Source of the DNA: Bryobacterales bacterium
GTDB lineage: Bacteria > Acidobacteriota > Terriglobia > Bryobacterales > Bryobacteraceae
NCBI GenBank assembly: GCA_003167255.1
Contig: PMTR01000185.1
Coordinates: forward strand, 4,400 to 63,901
Direction of reading: 5' to 3'
Length of the DNA: 59,502 nt
Made by a program: the position numbers and the translations under genes
Part shown: one piece after another, positions 51,139 through 59,502 of the stretch
How the letters are laid out: every line of letters starts with the position of its first letter
How positions within the stretch are numbered: position 1 is the first letter of the stretch
The notes under the pieces: generated by a model
Database searches by the model: none
What the model saw: the letters and a program-made list of their open reading frames with translations, nothing else
Told to the model about the DNA's origin: nothing

Positions 51139-51234
51139 AGCCGCCTTTCAGGCGGCTTTTTCGGACATGCACGGGTCTTCGATCCCCGCAGGCGCCGGCT
51201 GAAAGCCGGCGGCAGCCAGGATTGGCTGCCCCAC
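51139..51234 (+). repeat. REP-like repeats, family A variants, copy 4
   Basis: GCCGCCTTTCAGGCGGC (51139-51155) followed by TTTTT, then ~35 bases later GCCGGCTGAAAGCCGGC with GGCAGCCAGGATTGGCTGCC and CCAC (51194-51234). The second unit has the full family A layout with paired changes. The T-run is on the strand opposite to the flanking minus-strand genes, so I read it as REP, not terminator. Confidence 0.75.
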
Positions 51235-51255
51235 AGTCAAGTGCACACTCGCTAT

Positions 51256-52038
51256 TCAGCGGGCCACCAGTGCCAGGACGCGGCAGGGGCTACCGGAGCC
51301 ATTCACAATCTTGAGCGGCGGCGTCACGAGGAGGGCTCCCTTGGGCGGTAACCGATCCAGATTCGTCAGGCTGGCCAGACCGAACTTGTTGCTGCCGTGC
51401 ATGATGCTGTGGCACGGGAACGGCGGGTCGAATCGATAGGCCTGACCGGCGTCCGTGCCGACGCCTTCCGAGCCCCATCCGATGACATCGCGTTCCTTCG
51501 CCAGGAAGGGCACCAACTCCGGGTGCGGCCCCGGCACATGCGAGCCGTCTTCCTTCATATTGAGGAAGGCTGCGGCGTCGTGGCGCTTCGACCAGTCCGT
51601 CCGCATCAGCACCCAGGAGCCTGCTTCCACGCGGCCGTGGCGCTCTTCCCAGGCTTCCACGTGACGCGGCGTGAGCAGGAAATCCGGGTCTTGAGCAACC
51701 TCCCGTGACGCGTCGATCACGCAAGCCGGGGCAATGAATTTCTCCACCGGAATGCTGTCGGTCGTGTTGTTCGGATAGTCCTTGCCGGAAACCCAATGCA
51801 CCGGCGCATCGAAATGCGTCCCGGTATGTTCGCCGCAAGAAAAATTGTTCCAGTACCAGGCCGGCCCACGGCCGTCATAGTGCGAGATCTCCTCCAGACG
51901 GAACGGCCAGGTCTTGCCGAAGTCCGGCGGTAACTGGATAACCGGCGTTCCGGCTTCAAGCGGTTGGGTCAAATCAATGACGCGGATCGCGCCTGCGGAT
52001 AGCGCCTGGGCGAACTGCAGCAGGATGTTGTCTTCCAT
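51256..52038 (-). CDS. Cyclase/kynurenine-formamidase family metal-dependent hydrolase
   Basis: 260 residues. HTGTHFDAPVH at residues 71-81 is the metal-binding HxGTHxDxPxH signature of PF04199 (KynB-like formamidase and related cyclases). RVIDLTQPLEAGTPVIQ at the start and GWGSEGVGTDAG later also fit. AGGAG overlapping the upstream stop (TAGGAG) couples it to the permease. Given the class V PLP enzyme and permease in the same operon, kynurenine or an N-formyl amino acid is a candidate substrate. Not proven. Confidence 0.86.
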   Translation of the reverse strand: MEDNILLQFAQALSAGAIRVIDLTQPLEAGTPVIQLPPDFGKTWPFRLEEISHYDGRGPAWYWNNFSCGEHTGTHFDAPVHWVSGKDYPNNTTDSIPVEKFIAPACVIDASREVAQDPDFLLTPRHVEAWEERHGRVEAGSWVLMRTDWSKRHDAAAFLNMKEDGSHVPGPHPELVPFLAKERDVIGWGSEGVGTDAGQAYRFDPPFPCHSIMHGSNKFGLASLTNLDRLPPKGALLVTPPLKIVNGSGSPCRVLALVAR

Positions 52039-52050
52039 TTCGATATGCTC

Positions 52051-53433
52051 CTAAACCGGGGCGGCCCGTTTTCGCATTACCCCGAAATAGGCCACCGTCA
52101 GCACAGCCAGCCACGGGAGCCCGGCGATCAACGTCACGCGCATGCCTTCCACCCACCAGGTGGTCGCCATGATCGCCGCGATGGCGGCCGTGCCGGCCAG
52201 CGACCCGAACGGGTGGCCGTACATCCGTACCGGCAGCGGCGGGTGGCCGGCGGCGTCCCACTTCGGCCGGAAACGCAAGTGCGTCACGAAGATGATCAGC
52301 CAGGCGTAAAGGCCGCCGAAAAGCGAGATGCCAAATAGATACACGAAGGCGCTGTCAGGGAAGAGAAGCGCCACCAGGATGGCCAGCGCCAGGCCGGCAG
52401 CAGAGACCATGAGGGCCGGCACCGGCGTTCCGCGCGCGGAAACTCGCCCGAAGGCCGCCGGCGCATAACCGCCGCGCGCCAGAGAAAACATCATGCGGCT
52501 CACCAGGTAGAGATTGCAGTTCATGCTGGAGGCCGCGGCTGTGATGACCACAAAGTTCACCAGGTGCGCTGCCGCGGGCACGCCGATCAATTGGAATACC
52601 TTGACGAAGGGACTGGCGGTGACGTCCGATCCCGGTTGGATCTGGTTCCACGGCACGATGCACATCAGCACCACAATTGCGCCCAGGTAGAAGAGAATCA
52701 GCCGTCCCACCATGGTGCGCATGGCGCGCGGCACGGCGGTGGCGGGGTCTTTGGCTTCGCCGGCCGTGACTGCCACCACCTCGGTCCCCAGGTAGCTGAA
52801 GATCACAAACACCATGGCCATCCACACGCCGCGCCATCCGGTTGGCAGAAAGCCTCCGTGCGCCGTGATGTTCGAAAAGCCCACTGCCTGGCTGCGCCCG
52901 ATTCCCGCCAGCAGCGCCGCCCCGAACACGATGAACAGAACGATGGCCACCACTTTGATCATGGCGAACCAGTATTCAAAGCTGCCGAAGCTGCCCACGC
53001 TGCGCGCATTGATGTACAACAGCGCGCAGGCGAAGCCCAGAATCCAGAGCCATTTTGGGGTATTGGGAAACCACCACTGGCAGTAGATGGCGATGGCCGT
53101 GGCTTCTCCGCCGATGGCGATGCACTGCGCCGCCCAGTAGGTGTAACGGACGGTGAACCCGGCCCAGGGGTGCAGGTAGATCTCCGCATACACGCCGAAC
53201 GACCCGGCGGTAGGATGCGCCACCGCCATCTCCGAAAGGGCGCCCATCAACAGGAGCGTGATCACGGCGCCGATGAAGTAGCTGACGATCACAGCCGGAC
53301 CGGCCGTGTGGACCGCGAGCGAACTGCCCAGAAACAGGCCCGTCCCGATGGCGCCGCCGATGGCGATCATGGCGAGTTGCTTCGAGCTGAGCTGGCGGGC
53401 CAGTTGCTCGCGTTGCTCGATGCGGCCGCTCAT
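52051..53433 (-). CDS. APC-family amino acid permease (GABA/aromatic permease-like)
   Basis: 460 residues, 12 helices. QLAMIAIGGAIGTGLFLGSS is the helix 1 signature of the AAT subfamily (GabP/AroP-like), and SEMAVAHPTAGSFGVYAEIY the helix 3 motif. ATG 53433 overlaps the PLP enzyme's stop (ATGA); longer readings are out of that gene's frame. It probably imports the amino acid used by the flanking enzymes. Confidence 0.9.
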   Translation of the reverse strand: MSGRIEQREQLARQLSSKQLAMIAIGGAIGTGLFLGSSLAVHTAGPAVIVSYFIGAVITLLLMGALSEMAVAHPTAGSFGVYAEIYLHPWAGFTVRYTYWAAQCIAIGGEATAIAIYCQWWFPNTPKWLWILGFACALLYINARSVGSFGSFEYWFAMIKVVAIVLFIVFGAALLAGIGRSQAVGFSNITAHGGFLPTGWRGVWMAMVFVIFSYLGTEVVAVTAGEAKDPATAVPRAMRTMVGRLILFYLGAIVVLMCIVPWNQIQPGSDVTASPFVKVFQLIGVPAAAHLVNFVVITAAASSMNCNLYLVSRMMFSLARGGYAPAAFGRVSARGTPVPALMVSAAGLALAILVALLFPDSAFVYLFGISLFGGLYAWLIIFVTHLRFRPKWDAAGHPPLPVRMYGHPFGSLAGTAAIAAIMATTWWVEGMRVTLIAGLPWLAVLTVAYFGVMRKRAAPV

Positions 53434-54575
53434 TCCAGCACCATCAGATCCAGATTTTCTCCGAGCGCCTGGAGCGCCGTCTCCACATCCTCCATGGTGT
53501 TGTAGACGTGGAAGGCGAAACGGACTCCGTCGCGCCGCGCCGAGAGCGCGATGCCGCGGGCCGCGAGGCGGGCGACCATAGCGCCGGCGTCGCGCGAGCG
53601 CAGCACTACCAGCGGGCCCACGGTATCGGCGGGGGTCTTGCTCGAAACTCCCAGCTTCTTCGCGCCCGCTACAAAGGCATGCGTCAGACGCTCCACCTGT
53701 GAGGCCACGTTTTCCATGCCAATTTGCTGGAGGAATTCGAGCGCGGCCAGCGCCATGTAGATGTTGGGAATCGACGGCGTGCCGCTCTCGAAGCGCCGGG
53801 CCGCGGGAGCCGGGTCGAGATGCTGGGTGTCGAACGCAAAGACGTCGCGCTGGGCCATCCAACTGGTCAACGTGGGCGTGAGCGTTTCCACCAGGCTGCG
53901 CCGCACATACAGGAATCCCACACCAGACGGCCCCAGCAGATACTTCAGCGCGCCGGTCACGAAGAAGTCGACGTCCAGCGCCTTCACGTCCATGGGGCGC
54001 GTTCCGCAATCCTGGTAGCCGTCGAGAAAGACCAGGGCGCCGCGTTCATGCGCAATTCGCGTGATGCCGGCGACGTCCGCGCGAAATCCGTTGACGAAGG
54101 AAACTTGCGTCAGCGGCACCACGCAAGTGCGCTCGTCGATGGAGCGCTCATACAGATCCAGGGGCAGGGAGTCGCCCACCCCTTTCAGAAAGTGAATCTC
54201 CGCTCCGCGCGGCCGTTGCGCCAGCCAGATGTGGCCCATGGTGGGGAATTCGTATTCGCCCAGCACCACGCGGTTGCGCCGGCTGAAGTCCATGGCATTG
54301 GCGATCGGGTTAATGCCGGCCGACGCGCTGGTCACGACGGCAATTTCATCCGGCTCCGCGCCAATGAAGCGGGCGAACCCGGCGCGCAGGGCTTCGTAGG
54401 CGCCGACCCAATCGCGCCACGGATCCAGCGACGTGCGCCAGCTTTGCGCGTAGTCCATCAGCGCGCCTTCGACCGCGTCCGACAAGGCCCCCTGCGAGCA
54501 GTTGTATAGCCAGGTCTTTTCGCGCAGAAGGGGAAAGTGCGAGCGTACTTCAAGAATCTGTCGATCGGTAAGCAT
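53430..54575 (-). CDS. Class V PLP-dependent enzyme (kynureninase/cysteine desulfurase-like)
   Basis: 381 residues. Schiff-base Lys211 in GALKYLLGPSGVGFLYV, with Asp185 in FLDGYQDCG for the pyridine ring. ATSASAGIN-type loop VVTSASAGINPIANAM binds phosphate. It is the first gene of the operon with the permease and cyclase-family gene. Class V includes kynureninase, isopenicillin epimerase-like proteins and desulfurases; no cysteine in the desulfurase loop is obvious, so a catabolic lyase or aminotransferase is more likely. Confidence 0.84.
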   Translation of the reverse strand: MLTDRQILEVRSHFPLLREKTWLYNCSQGALSDAVEGALMDYAQSWRTSLDPWRDWVGAYEALRAGFARFIGAEPDEIAVVTSASAGINPIANAMDFSRRNRVVLGEYEFPTMGHIWLAQRPRGAEIHFLKGVGDSLPLDLYERSIDERTCVVPLTQVSFVNGFRADVAGITRIAHERGALVFLDGYQDCGTRPMDVKALDVDFFVTGALKYLLGPSGVGFLYVRRSLVETLTPTLTSWMAQRDVFAFDTQHLDPAPAARRFESGTPSIPNIYMALAALEFLQQIGMENVASQVERLTHAFVAGAKKLGVSSKTPADTVGPLVVLRSRDAGAMVARLAARGIALSARRDGVRFAFHVYNTMEDVETALQALGENLDLMVLE

Positions 54576-54731
54576 CAGGGGTCCGGTTCATTCAGTGTGC
54601 CACAGCGCGCCGGGGAGAATCGATGGTGAGGGCAAAGCGGGGCCAGTGTGCGCCGTTATGAAGAAGACCACATCCGCCAGGATGAGAATGGGCGGCGGTG
54701 CGTGCGATCGGGCTGTTTTCGAGAGAGCTAT

Positions 54732-54754
54732 CCAATTCCAAAGCTTGGAATTGG
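54732..54754 (+). other. Perfect 10-bp hairpin in the 54576-54861 gap
   Basis: CCAATTCCAA, an AGC loop and TTGGAATTGG. No T-run follows on either strand. It lies ~110 bases upstream of the promoter at 54862, between the divergent PLP enzyme and the secreted protein. Nothing else is recognised in 54576-54861; a frame for ~100 residues at 54588-54893 looks accidental. Confidence 0.7.
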
Positions 54755-54861
54755 GTAATTGGTCCCCTGGTTTTGTTGCTTGATTTTCGGACCTGGTTCT
54801 CCGCCTTTCTCCCAGCCACGTATCGGGTGTGATGTTTTTCACCGAGCCAAGATTAAGTTCC

Positions 54862-54889
54862 TTGACAGTACGTTCCAAAATCATATAAT
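54862..54889 (+). promoter_or_regulatory. Near-consensus sigma-70 promoter
   Basis: TTGACA (54862-54867) and TATAAT (54884-54889), both perfect consensus boxes, spaced 16 bases. Transcription would start near 54896, giving a ~36-base leader to ATG 54932. It is by far the strongest promoter match I see in the window, in an AT-rich patch. Confidence 0.85.
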
Positions 54890-54931
54890 ACATTCTTAAG
54901 ATATGAATCTCCTAGTAAGGCTGGAGGTACC

Positions 54932-55381
54932 ATGAGCCAACGTCTTTTCTGGGGGTTGCTGGTGCTGGCGTCCGTCGCGTCCGCGCAGCGCCGTGTCGAC
55001 CCTAAAAACATTTACCATCGCGTGATCTTCGTGGCCCCCTATGTGGGCCAGGGGACCCAGGCGGACCCGAAGCGGCCTCTGTATGCGCCGGTGCCGGCGA
55101 CCGCTAGCGGTGCCCAGGCGGGGACTGCAATGACACCCTCCGGCGCAGCGAGTCCGACTCCACCCACCATCATCGGGTATATGCACGTGGCCAGCGACGA
55201 CGGGAAATACGCAATCGTGGAACTCGTTTCGCGGGATATGGCTGCGTTCAATGCCGTCCTGAGCGACAAATCGCTCACGGTCTTTGTGAAGGGTAAGGAT
55301 TCGAAGGACGCCATCGAGACTGCGCTGAGAAAATACAAGAAAGACTTCAGCCTCGACAAGTTCGGGGTGGTGATTCCATGA
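54932..55381 (+). CDS. Small secreted protein upstream of RHS gene
   Basis: 149 residues with a signal peptide (SQRLFWGLLVLASVASA, cleaved before QRR) and GGAGG 6 bases upstream of the ATG. The body has NIYHRVIFVAPYVGQGTQAD, a Pro/Ala-rich loop, then IVELVSRDMAAFNAVLSDKS and a conserved-looking end KKDFSLDKFGVVIP. I know similar proteins only as acidobacterial hypotheticals. Its TGA (55379-55381) is in the same frame as the RHS protein that follows. It may help secretion or fold of the RHS protein (inference from position). Confidence 0.78.
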   Translation: MSQRLFWGLLVLASVASAQRRVDPKNIYHRVIFVAPYVGQGTQADPKRPLYAPVPATASGAQAGTAMTPSGAASPTPPTIIGYMHVASDDGKYAIVELVSRDMAAFNAVLSDKSLTVFVKGKDSKDAIETALRKYKKDFSLDKFGVVIP

Positions 55382-55414
55382 GGGCCTCATGGTTGGGATT
55401 GGCGAATCGATCAC

Positions 55415-58400
55415 GTGCCGCCGCCGCCGATCAGTCAGTCATCGATCCAGTCGGTGGCGTCTCTGCGCCAGGTGGATTTGCAGTGGCCCGCTGGATCGGA
55501 CGATCCCAATGGGATGGGGCTGGCGGGTTACCAGATCAGCCTGGATGGCGTGCTGCTGGGAACGACGCCCGCGCCGCAGTGGTCGGACGAGACGGTCGCA
55601 CCGGGCAGTAGCCACACGTACTCGTTGCAGGCCTACGACCTGCAGTGGAACTATTCCACGGCTACGACCTATTCGGTGACCGTTCCGACCTCGCCAGGGG
55701 ACGAGAGCCGGGTGGGAGTGCGCCCGGATGGGGCGTACTGGGGAGCGGCGGGAGAGCAGATCGACATGCAATCGGGCAATCTGAACTTCTCGATTCCGCT
55801 GCTGAAGGCGCTGGGGCGCGGCGGGTGGGGAGTGACGTTCGCGCTGAGCTACAATTCGCAGATGTGGCGGACGGGGAACGGCGCGACCTGGTTTACGGGG
55901 CTAGACTTGGGCGAAGGCCTGGGATGGAAGCTGCAAGCAGGGTCGATCCGGCCGGTGTGGCTCAACGGATCGATCGACCACTATGTATATTCGGACTCGA
56001 CCGGGGCGGAGTACCGGCTGGACCAGAACAACGGCGGCGTGTGGACGTCGCTCGACTCGACGCACGCGGCGTTCAACGCTAACAACGACTACCTGTGTTT
56101 CCCGGATGGCAGCTTCTGGCTGATGAATGTGACCTCGGTGTCGTCGGAACAGGACGCGGGAACGATGTATCCCTCGACCATGGAGGACACGAATGGGAAC
56201 TCCATTCTACTGAACTATGCCCCTGCCGCGGGCTACGGCTGGGGCAATACTAACACGAGTTCGCGGATCTACCAGATCTTCGACGCGCGATGCCTCGGGT
56301 ATCAGCAAGGCGGCTGTTATGGCGGCGCCGGGAACTACCAATTTACCTACAACAACTACGACTACCCTCCACATCTGACCGGGATCACCAACACCTTGGG
56401 GACCACCGAGAACTACTCGTTCTCTACAGCTTATCAGCAGCTCCTGGAGCCGTTTGGGCTGACGTCGCGCGGCTACGTGACGATGCTTACGGCGGCGACG
56501 GTGACCGGGCTGAATATCGCGAACCAGTTCCAGTACGACAACTCGGGCGAGATGACGCAGATGACCACACCGCTGGGCGGGATTCTGCAATGGGCCTACC
56601 GGACCTATACCTACAGCACCAGCGGACGCAGCTACCGCGAGATACAAACGCGTTACCTGCAGCTTTCGAGCGGTGGGACGCAGTATCGGTGGAACGTAGG
56701 GATGGACAACGGGGCGGTCTGGCATGGCTCGACCACGCTGACGGATGTGGGCGCCAATAACCCGCAGAAAGTCTGGACGTTCAGCACGAATGGCAATTCC
56801 TTCCCTGGGCTGGCGACGGCCTATGAGGAGCACGACGTAAGCTTTGGCGCGGTGCTGCTGCACAAGGACTATACGTGGACGACCGACAATTCGGGGCAGG
56901 GCACCGGCCGGCCTTACGTGGGCACGGTAGTGACCAAGCTGAGCCCCAACACCAGTTCCGAGGCCGACACCAAGACGGTGCAGACGCTGGACACGCACGG
57001 CAACCTCACGCAGTCGCAAGTCTACGATTATGGGAGCAGCACGCCGACGCGCACCTACACCTACTCGTACCTCACGGGCAGTAATTATGCGTCGCACTAC
57101 ATATACAATCGGCTGACTTCGGCGTTCGTGACGCCGAACACGACGACCCTGGTGACCAACAGCTACGACGGCAGCCCGGCGCCCACGTGCACGGGCATCG
57201 GCGGGCTGCAACTGAGCCAGGCGCAGTCGATGCACGATAACACGAACTACGGAACCGGCTTCACCTACCGCGGCAACCTGACGCAGACCACCGGACTGAT
57301 CAGCGGCAACACGCGGTGCTATGCCTACGACACGGCCGGGGTGTTGTACCAGACCGTGGACGGGACCGGGAACTCGGTGGGGGTATCGACCGATTCCACG
57401 ACCAGCTATTCACTGCCGGCTACGGTGACACCCAACGGGAACACCGGCCTGAATACCACCATGACCTATGCCAGCTCCTTCGCGGCGACCTCAGTGACGG
57501 CGCCGGGGACGAATTCGGCCACCACCACGTACGATGCTTATGGGCGGCCTTCGCAATCGCAGATTCCGGACGGGGCGGTGACCACCTACACGTACGCCTA
57601 CAGTCCGCCCACGCAGACGGCCACGGTGAACAACAAGTGGAAGAAGACCACGCTGGACGGGTTCGGACGAATGATCCAGGTGGATAGCGGCCACGATGCC
57701 GTTTCGGACGCCAACACGGTCTCGCGGGTCCTGACGCAGTACGCGCCGTGCGCCTGCTCGCCGCTGCTGAAGGTGTCGCGGGTGTCGCAACCCTTCAACC
57801 CGGTGACCGACAGCCCGGTGTGGACCACGTATACCTACGACGGGTCGGGGCGGACGCTGACGGTGACGGCGCCGGACGGGGCCAGCACCACCAGGACCAG
57901 CTATGCGGGCAACAGCATCACGGTGACGGACGCAGCGCTTAAGTGGAAGACCTCGACGGTGGACGCGTTCGGCAACCTTACCCTGGTGACGGAACCGAAT
58001 CCGGCAGGCGGAGCCAACTGGACGACGAGCTACGCATACAATGACCTGAGTCAACTCACGCAGGTATCGATGACGCGGCCGCAGGGCACGCAGACGCGCA
58101 CGTTCGCCTACATGGGCGCGGACATGACCAGCGCCACCAATCCGGAAAACGGCACGGTGACCTATACCTACGACAACGCGCACCACGTGGCCACGCGCAC
58201 CGACGCGCTGGGACACCAGACGCAGTACACCTACGATGCCTATGGCCGGGTGTGGTCGGTGGTTTACGGCACGATGTCGGGCGGCACCTTCGTCGCGGAC
58301 CCGAACCAATGGGCGAGCTACTGGTACAACGGCATGGGGCGGCTGGCGCAGGTAGGGTTTGGCCGCCAGGACAACCAGGGCTACAGCCTGCCGTTCCTTT

Positions 58401-59502
58401 ACCAATACGGGTACAACAGCGCGGGGCGGGTGACGACGCAAACGATGACTCTGCAGATGTACAACCCGAACAACCCCGGCACGCCGTATTCGTCGAGCAT
58501 GGTGGCCAACTATCAGTGGGACAATGAAGGGAAGATGGCGTCGATGACGTATCCAGGGTCGCCGGGGCCGACGTACACCTATCAGTACGACAACGTGGCG
58601 CGGCTGAACGGGATGGCGGTGGATTATAACAATGGCTACGGGCCGTTAAACGTAGCGACGGCGGGGTACGGGCCGGCGGGGCAATTGCTGAACTTGTATT
58701 ATGGAGAACCGGTCTATGAGAACTACATTTATGAGACGCTGACTTACAACAGCCTGCTGCAGGTGACGAACATGAACCTGGGGAGCCTGATGAACATGCA
58801 GTACAACTACTCGGCCACGCAGAACAACGGGCGGATCACCAGCTCGAACGATTATGTGACGGTTGAAGACACAAACGTTTCCTACACCTACGATGCGCTG
58901 AACCGGCTGACGGGGGCGTCGGCGGGGTCGAAGTGGGGAGAGACATACAGCTACGACGGGTTCGGGAACCTGACGGACAAGTCCGTGACACAGGTGCCGG
59001 CGCCGTCATTGGGAGTATCGTACGACGCTAACAATCACCAGGTCGGGATGACGTATGATGCCAATGGGAACCAGTTGTGGGATAGCGGGCAGCACGCCAC
59101 GGCGTACGGGTGGAACATGGAGAACAAGCTGGTGACGCAGACGTCGCAAGGGTGGCCGGGGGCGGAGACGTGGTATTCCTACGACGCGTTTGGGCGGCGG
59201 GTGATGAAGGACGTGAATCCGAACCCGAACGGGTATCCGGGATTCACGGGCGGGACGTGGGAGTTTTACTTTTACGGGATCACGGGACAGAAGCTGGTGA
59301 CGAGGATGTGCGGTTACAGCACGGACGGGAACCAGACTCCGGGGTGCTCGCCGTCGAATGACCAGCACAACGTGTACTTTGGGAGCAAGTTGATTGAAGC
59401 GAACTGGGCGCTGGTGGTGACGGACCGGTTGGGGAACGTGCGGGCGAGGAGTGGAGGGAACGGGTACACGCTGATGTCGTACTTCCCGTATGGGGAAGAG
59501 CG
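55415..59502 (+). CDS. RHS/YD-repeat protein, 3' end outside the window
   Basis: Open from directly after the TGA at 55379-55381 to the window edge without a stop, at least 1362 residues from GTG 55415. An FN3-like domain comes first (SLRQVDLQWPAGSDD, then GLAGYQISLDG, then SLQAYDLQWN), then an RHS N-terminal region (GEQIDMQSGNLNFSIPL), then many YD repeats (YTYDNAHHVATRTDALG, YTYDAYGRVWSV, YTYDALNRLTG, YSYDGFGNLTD), and the core end DRLGNVRARSG...YFPYGEE at the right edge, where the variable toxin-like tip would follow. RHS proteins form a hollow beta-shell around a C-terminal payload. Start is uncertain: no ATG in frame before 55514, and no signal peptide of its own. It probably shares the 54862 promoter. 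Confidence 0.82.
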   Translation, partial: MPPPPISQSSIQSVASLRQVDLQWPAGSDDPNGMGLAGYQISLDGVLLGTTPAPQWSDETVAPGSSHTYSLQAYDLQWNYSTATTYSVTVPTSPGDESRVGVRPDGAYWGAAGEQIDMQSGNLNFSIPLLKALGRGGWGVTFALSYNSQMWRTGNGATWFTGLDLGEGLGWKLQAGSIRPVWLNGSIDHYVYSDSTGAEYRLDQNNGGVWTSLDSTHAAFNANNDYLCFPDGSFWLMNVTSVSSEQDAGTMYPSTMEDTNGNSILLNYAPAAGYGWGNTNTSSRIYQIFDARCLGYQQGGCYGGAGNYQFTYNNYDYPPHLTGITNTLGTTENYSFSTAYQQLLEPFGLTSRGYVTMLTAATVTGLNIANQFQYDNSGEMTQMTTPLGGILQWAYRTYTYSTSGRSYREIQTRYLQLSSGGTQYRWNVGMDNGAVWHGSTTLTDVGANNPQKVWTFSTNGNSFPGLATAYEEHDVSFGAVLLHKDYTWTTDNSGQGTGRPYVGTVVTKLSPNTSSEADTKTVQTLDTHGNLTQSQVYDYGSSTPTRTYTYSYLTGSNYASHYIYNRLTSAFVTPNTTTLVTNSYDGSPAPTCTGIGGLQLSQAQSMHDNTNYGTGFTYRGNLTQTTGLISGNTRCYAYDTAGVLYQTVDGTGNSVGVSTDSTTSYSLPATVTPNGNTGLNTTMTYASSFAATSVTAPGTNSATTTYDAYGRPSQSQIPDGAVTTYTYAYSPPTQTATVNNKWKKTTLDGFGRMIQVDSGHDAVSDANTVSRVLTQYAPCACSPLLKVSRVSQPFNPVTDSPVWTTYTYDGSGRTLTVTAPDGASTTRTSYAGNSITVTDAALKWKTSTVDAFGNLTLVTEPNPAGGANWTTSYAYNDLSQLTQVSMTRPQGTQTRTFAYMGADMTSATNPENGTVTYTYDNAHHVATRTDALGHQTQYTYDAYGRVWSVVYGTMSGGTFVADPNQWASYWYNGMGRLAQVGFGRQDNQGYSLPFLYQYGYNSAGRVTTQTMTLQMYNPNNPGTPYSSSMVANYQWDNEGKMASMTYPGSPGPTYTYQYDNVARLNGMAVDYNNGYGPLNVATAGYGPAGQLLNLYYGEPVYENYIYETLTYNSLLQVTNMNLGSLMNMQYNYSATQNNGRITSSNDYVTVEDTNVSYTYDALNRLTGASAGSKWGETYSYDGFGNLTDKSVTQVPAPSLGVSYDANNHQVGMTYDANGNQLWDSGQHATAYGWNMENKLVTQTSQGWPGAETWYSYDAFGRRVMKDVNPNPNGYPGFTGGTWEFYFYGITGQKLVTRMCGYSTDGNQTPGCSPSNDQHNVYFGSKLIEANWALVVTDRLGNVRARSGGNGYTLMSYFPYGEE

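Noticed and set aside
51139-51160. Stem-loop plus TTTTT resembling an intrinsic terminator
   Set aside because: The T-run is on the plus strand, but both flanking genes run on the minus strand; it matches REP family A.
54588-54893. A 101-residue minus-strand frame in the gap before the promoter
   Set aside because: No ribosome site, no recognisable motif, low hydrophobic structure; overlaps the hairpin and promoter.
55379-55381. TGA between the secreted protein and RHS read as selenocysteine
   Set aside because: No SECIS-like stem directly after the TGA was apparent, and the upstream protein looks complete at its C-terminus; simple stop is more likely, though readthrough is left open.
1-59502. 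tRNA, rRNA or riboswitch genes
   Set aside because: All larger intergenic gaps were read; none shows a cloverleaf, TTCGA loop or a recognisable riboswitch core. A covariance-model scan would settle this.

Overview
The window reads as a piece of a high-GC Acidobacteria chromosome, most like the Solibacter/Bryobacter group. The taxonomic cues are lineage-typical domains: the first lipoprotein ends in what looks like the Solibacter C-terminal domain (TIGR03437 type), a secreted VWA protein matches the acidobacterial VWFA-related family (TIGR03436 type), and there are several secreted beta-propeller and RHS proteins. No rRNA, tRNA, CRISPR array, phage or replication origin was seen. Family assignments are by eye from motifs; no search was run.

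Layout. 0-9 kb: a large BNR-repeat lipoprotein, a REP-associated tyrosine transposase (RAYT) lying between copies of its probable REP, then a minus-strand run of an MFS transporter, a GH8 oligoxylanase and a PLP-dependent alpha-oxoamine synthase (kbl-like). 8.8-14 kb: remnants of toxin-antitoxin genes around a Vgb-like propeller protein and a secreted M6-like metalloprotease. 14-22.3 kb: VWA protein; an operon of PfkB kinase, rhomboid protease, glutaredoxin-like protein and BshB1 (bacillithiol deacetylase); an isoprenylcysteine methyltransferase-like protein; a VOC protein; and a tightly overlapped folD-coaE-HtrA operon. 22.3-31.4 kb: two overlapping transporters (sodium:solute symporter, APC permease), a secreted helical protein, an FmdB zinc ribbon, lepB-manC, and two overlapping SMR/EamA half-transporters. 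31.5-37.5 kb: a 1322-residue membrane NRPS-like enzyme of the epsilon-poly-lysine synthetase (Pls) architecture, a Fic protein with a palindrome-rich promoter, and a Phd/RelE pair. 37.7-46.2 kb: an RND pump-adaptor-TolC operon continuing into a methyltransferase and a sialidase-like protein. 46.3-54.6 kb: a TlpA-like thioredoxin, two amino-acid metabolism clusters (ornithine cyclodeaminase family with class I aminotransferase; class V PLP enzyme, permease and cyclase/formamidase family) and an unrecognised two-gene module of helical proteins. 54.9-59.5 kb: a small secreted protein behind a near-consensus promoter, followed in the same frame, after one stop codon, by an RHS/YD-repeat protein that leaves the window.

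A second layer is intergenic palindromic repeats: at least six families, in copies recognisable by eye, many between convergent genes, some in opposite orientations. One palindrome forms part of the signal-peptide coding sequence of the sialidase-like gene.

The strongest candidates for something new are the Pls-type synthetase, with acidic residues at predicted substrate-pocket positions; the RHS gene separated from a secreted protein by only a TGA; the RelE gene without a canonical start; the RAYT/REP locus; and the 125-bp triple-hairpin element.
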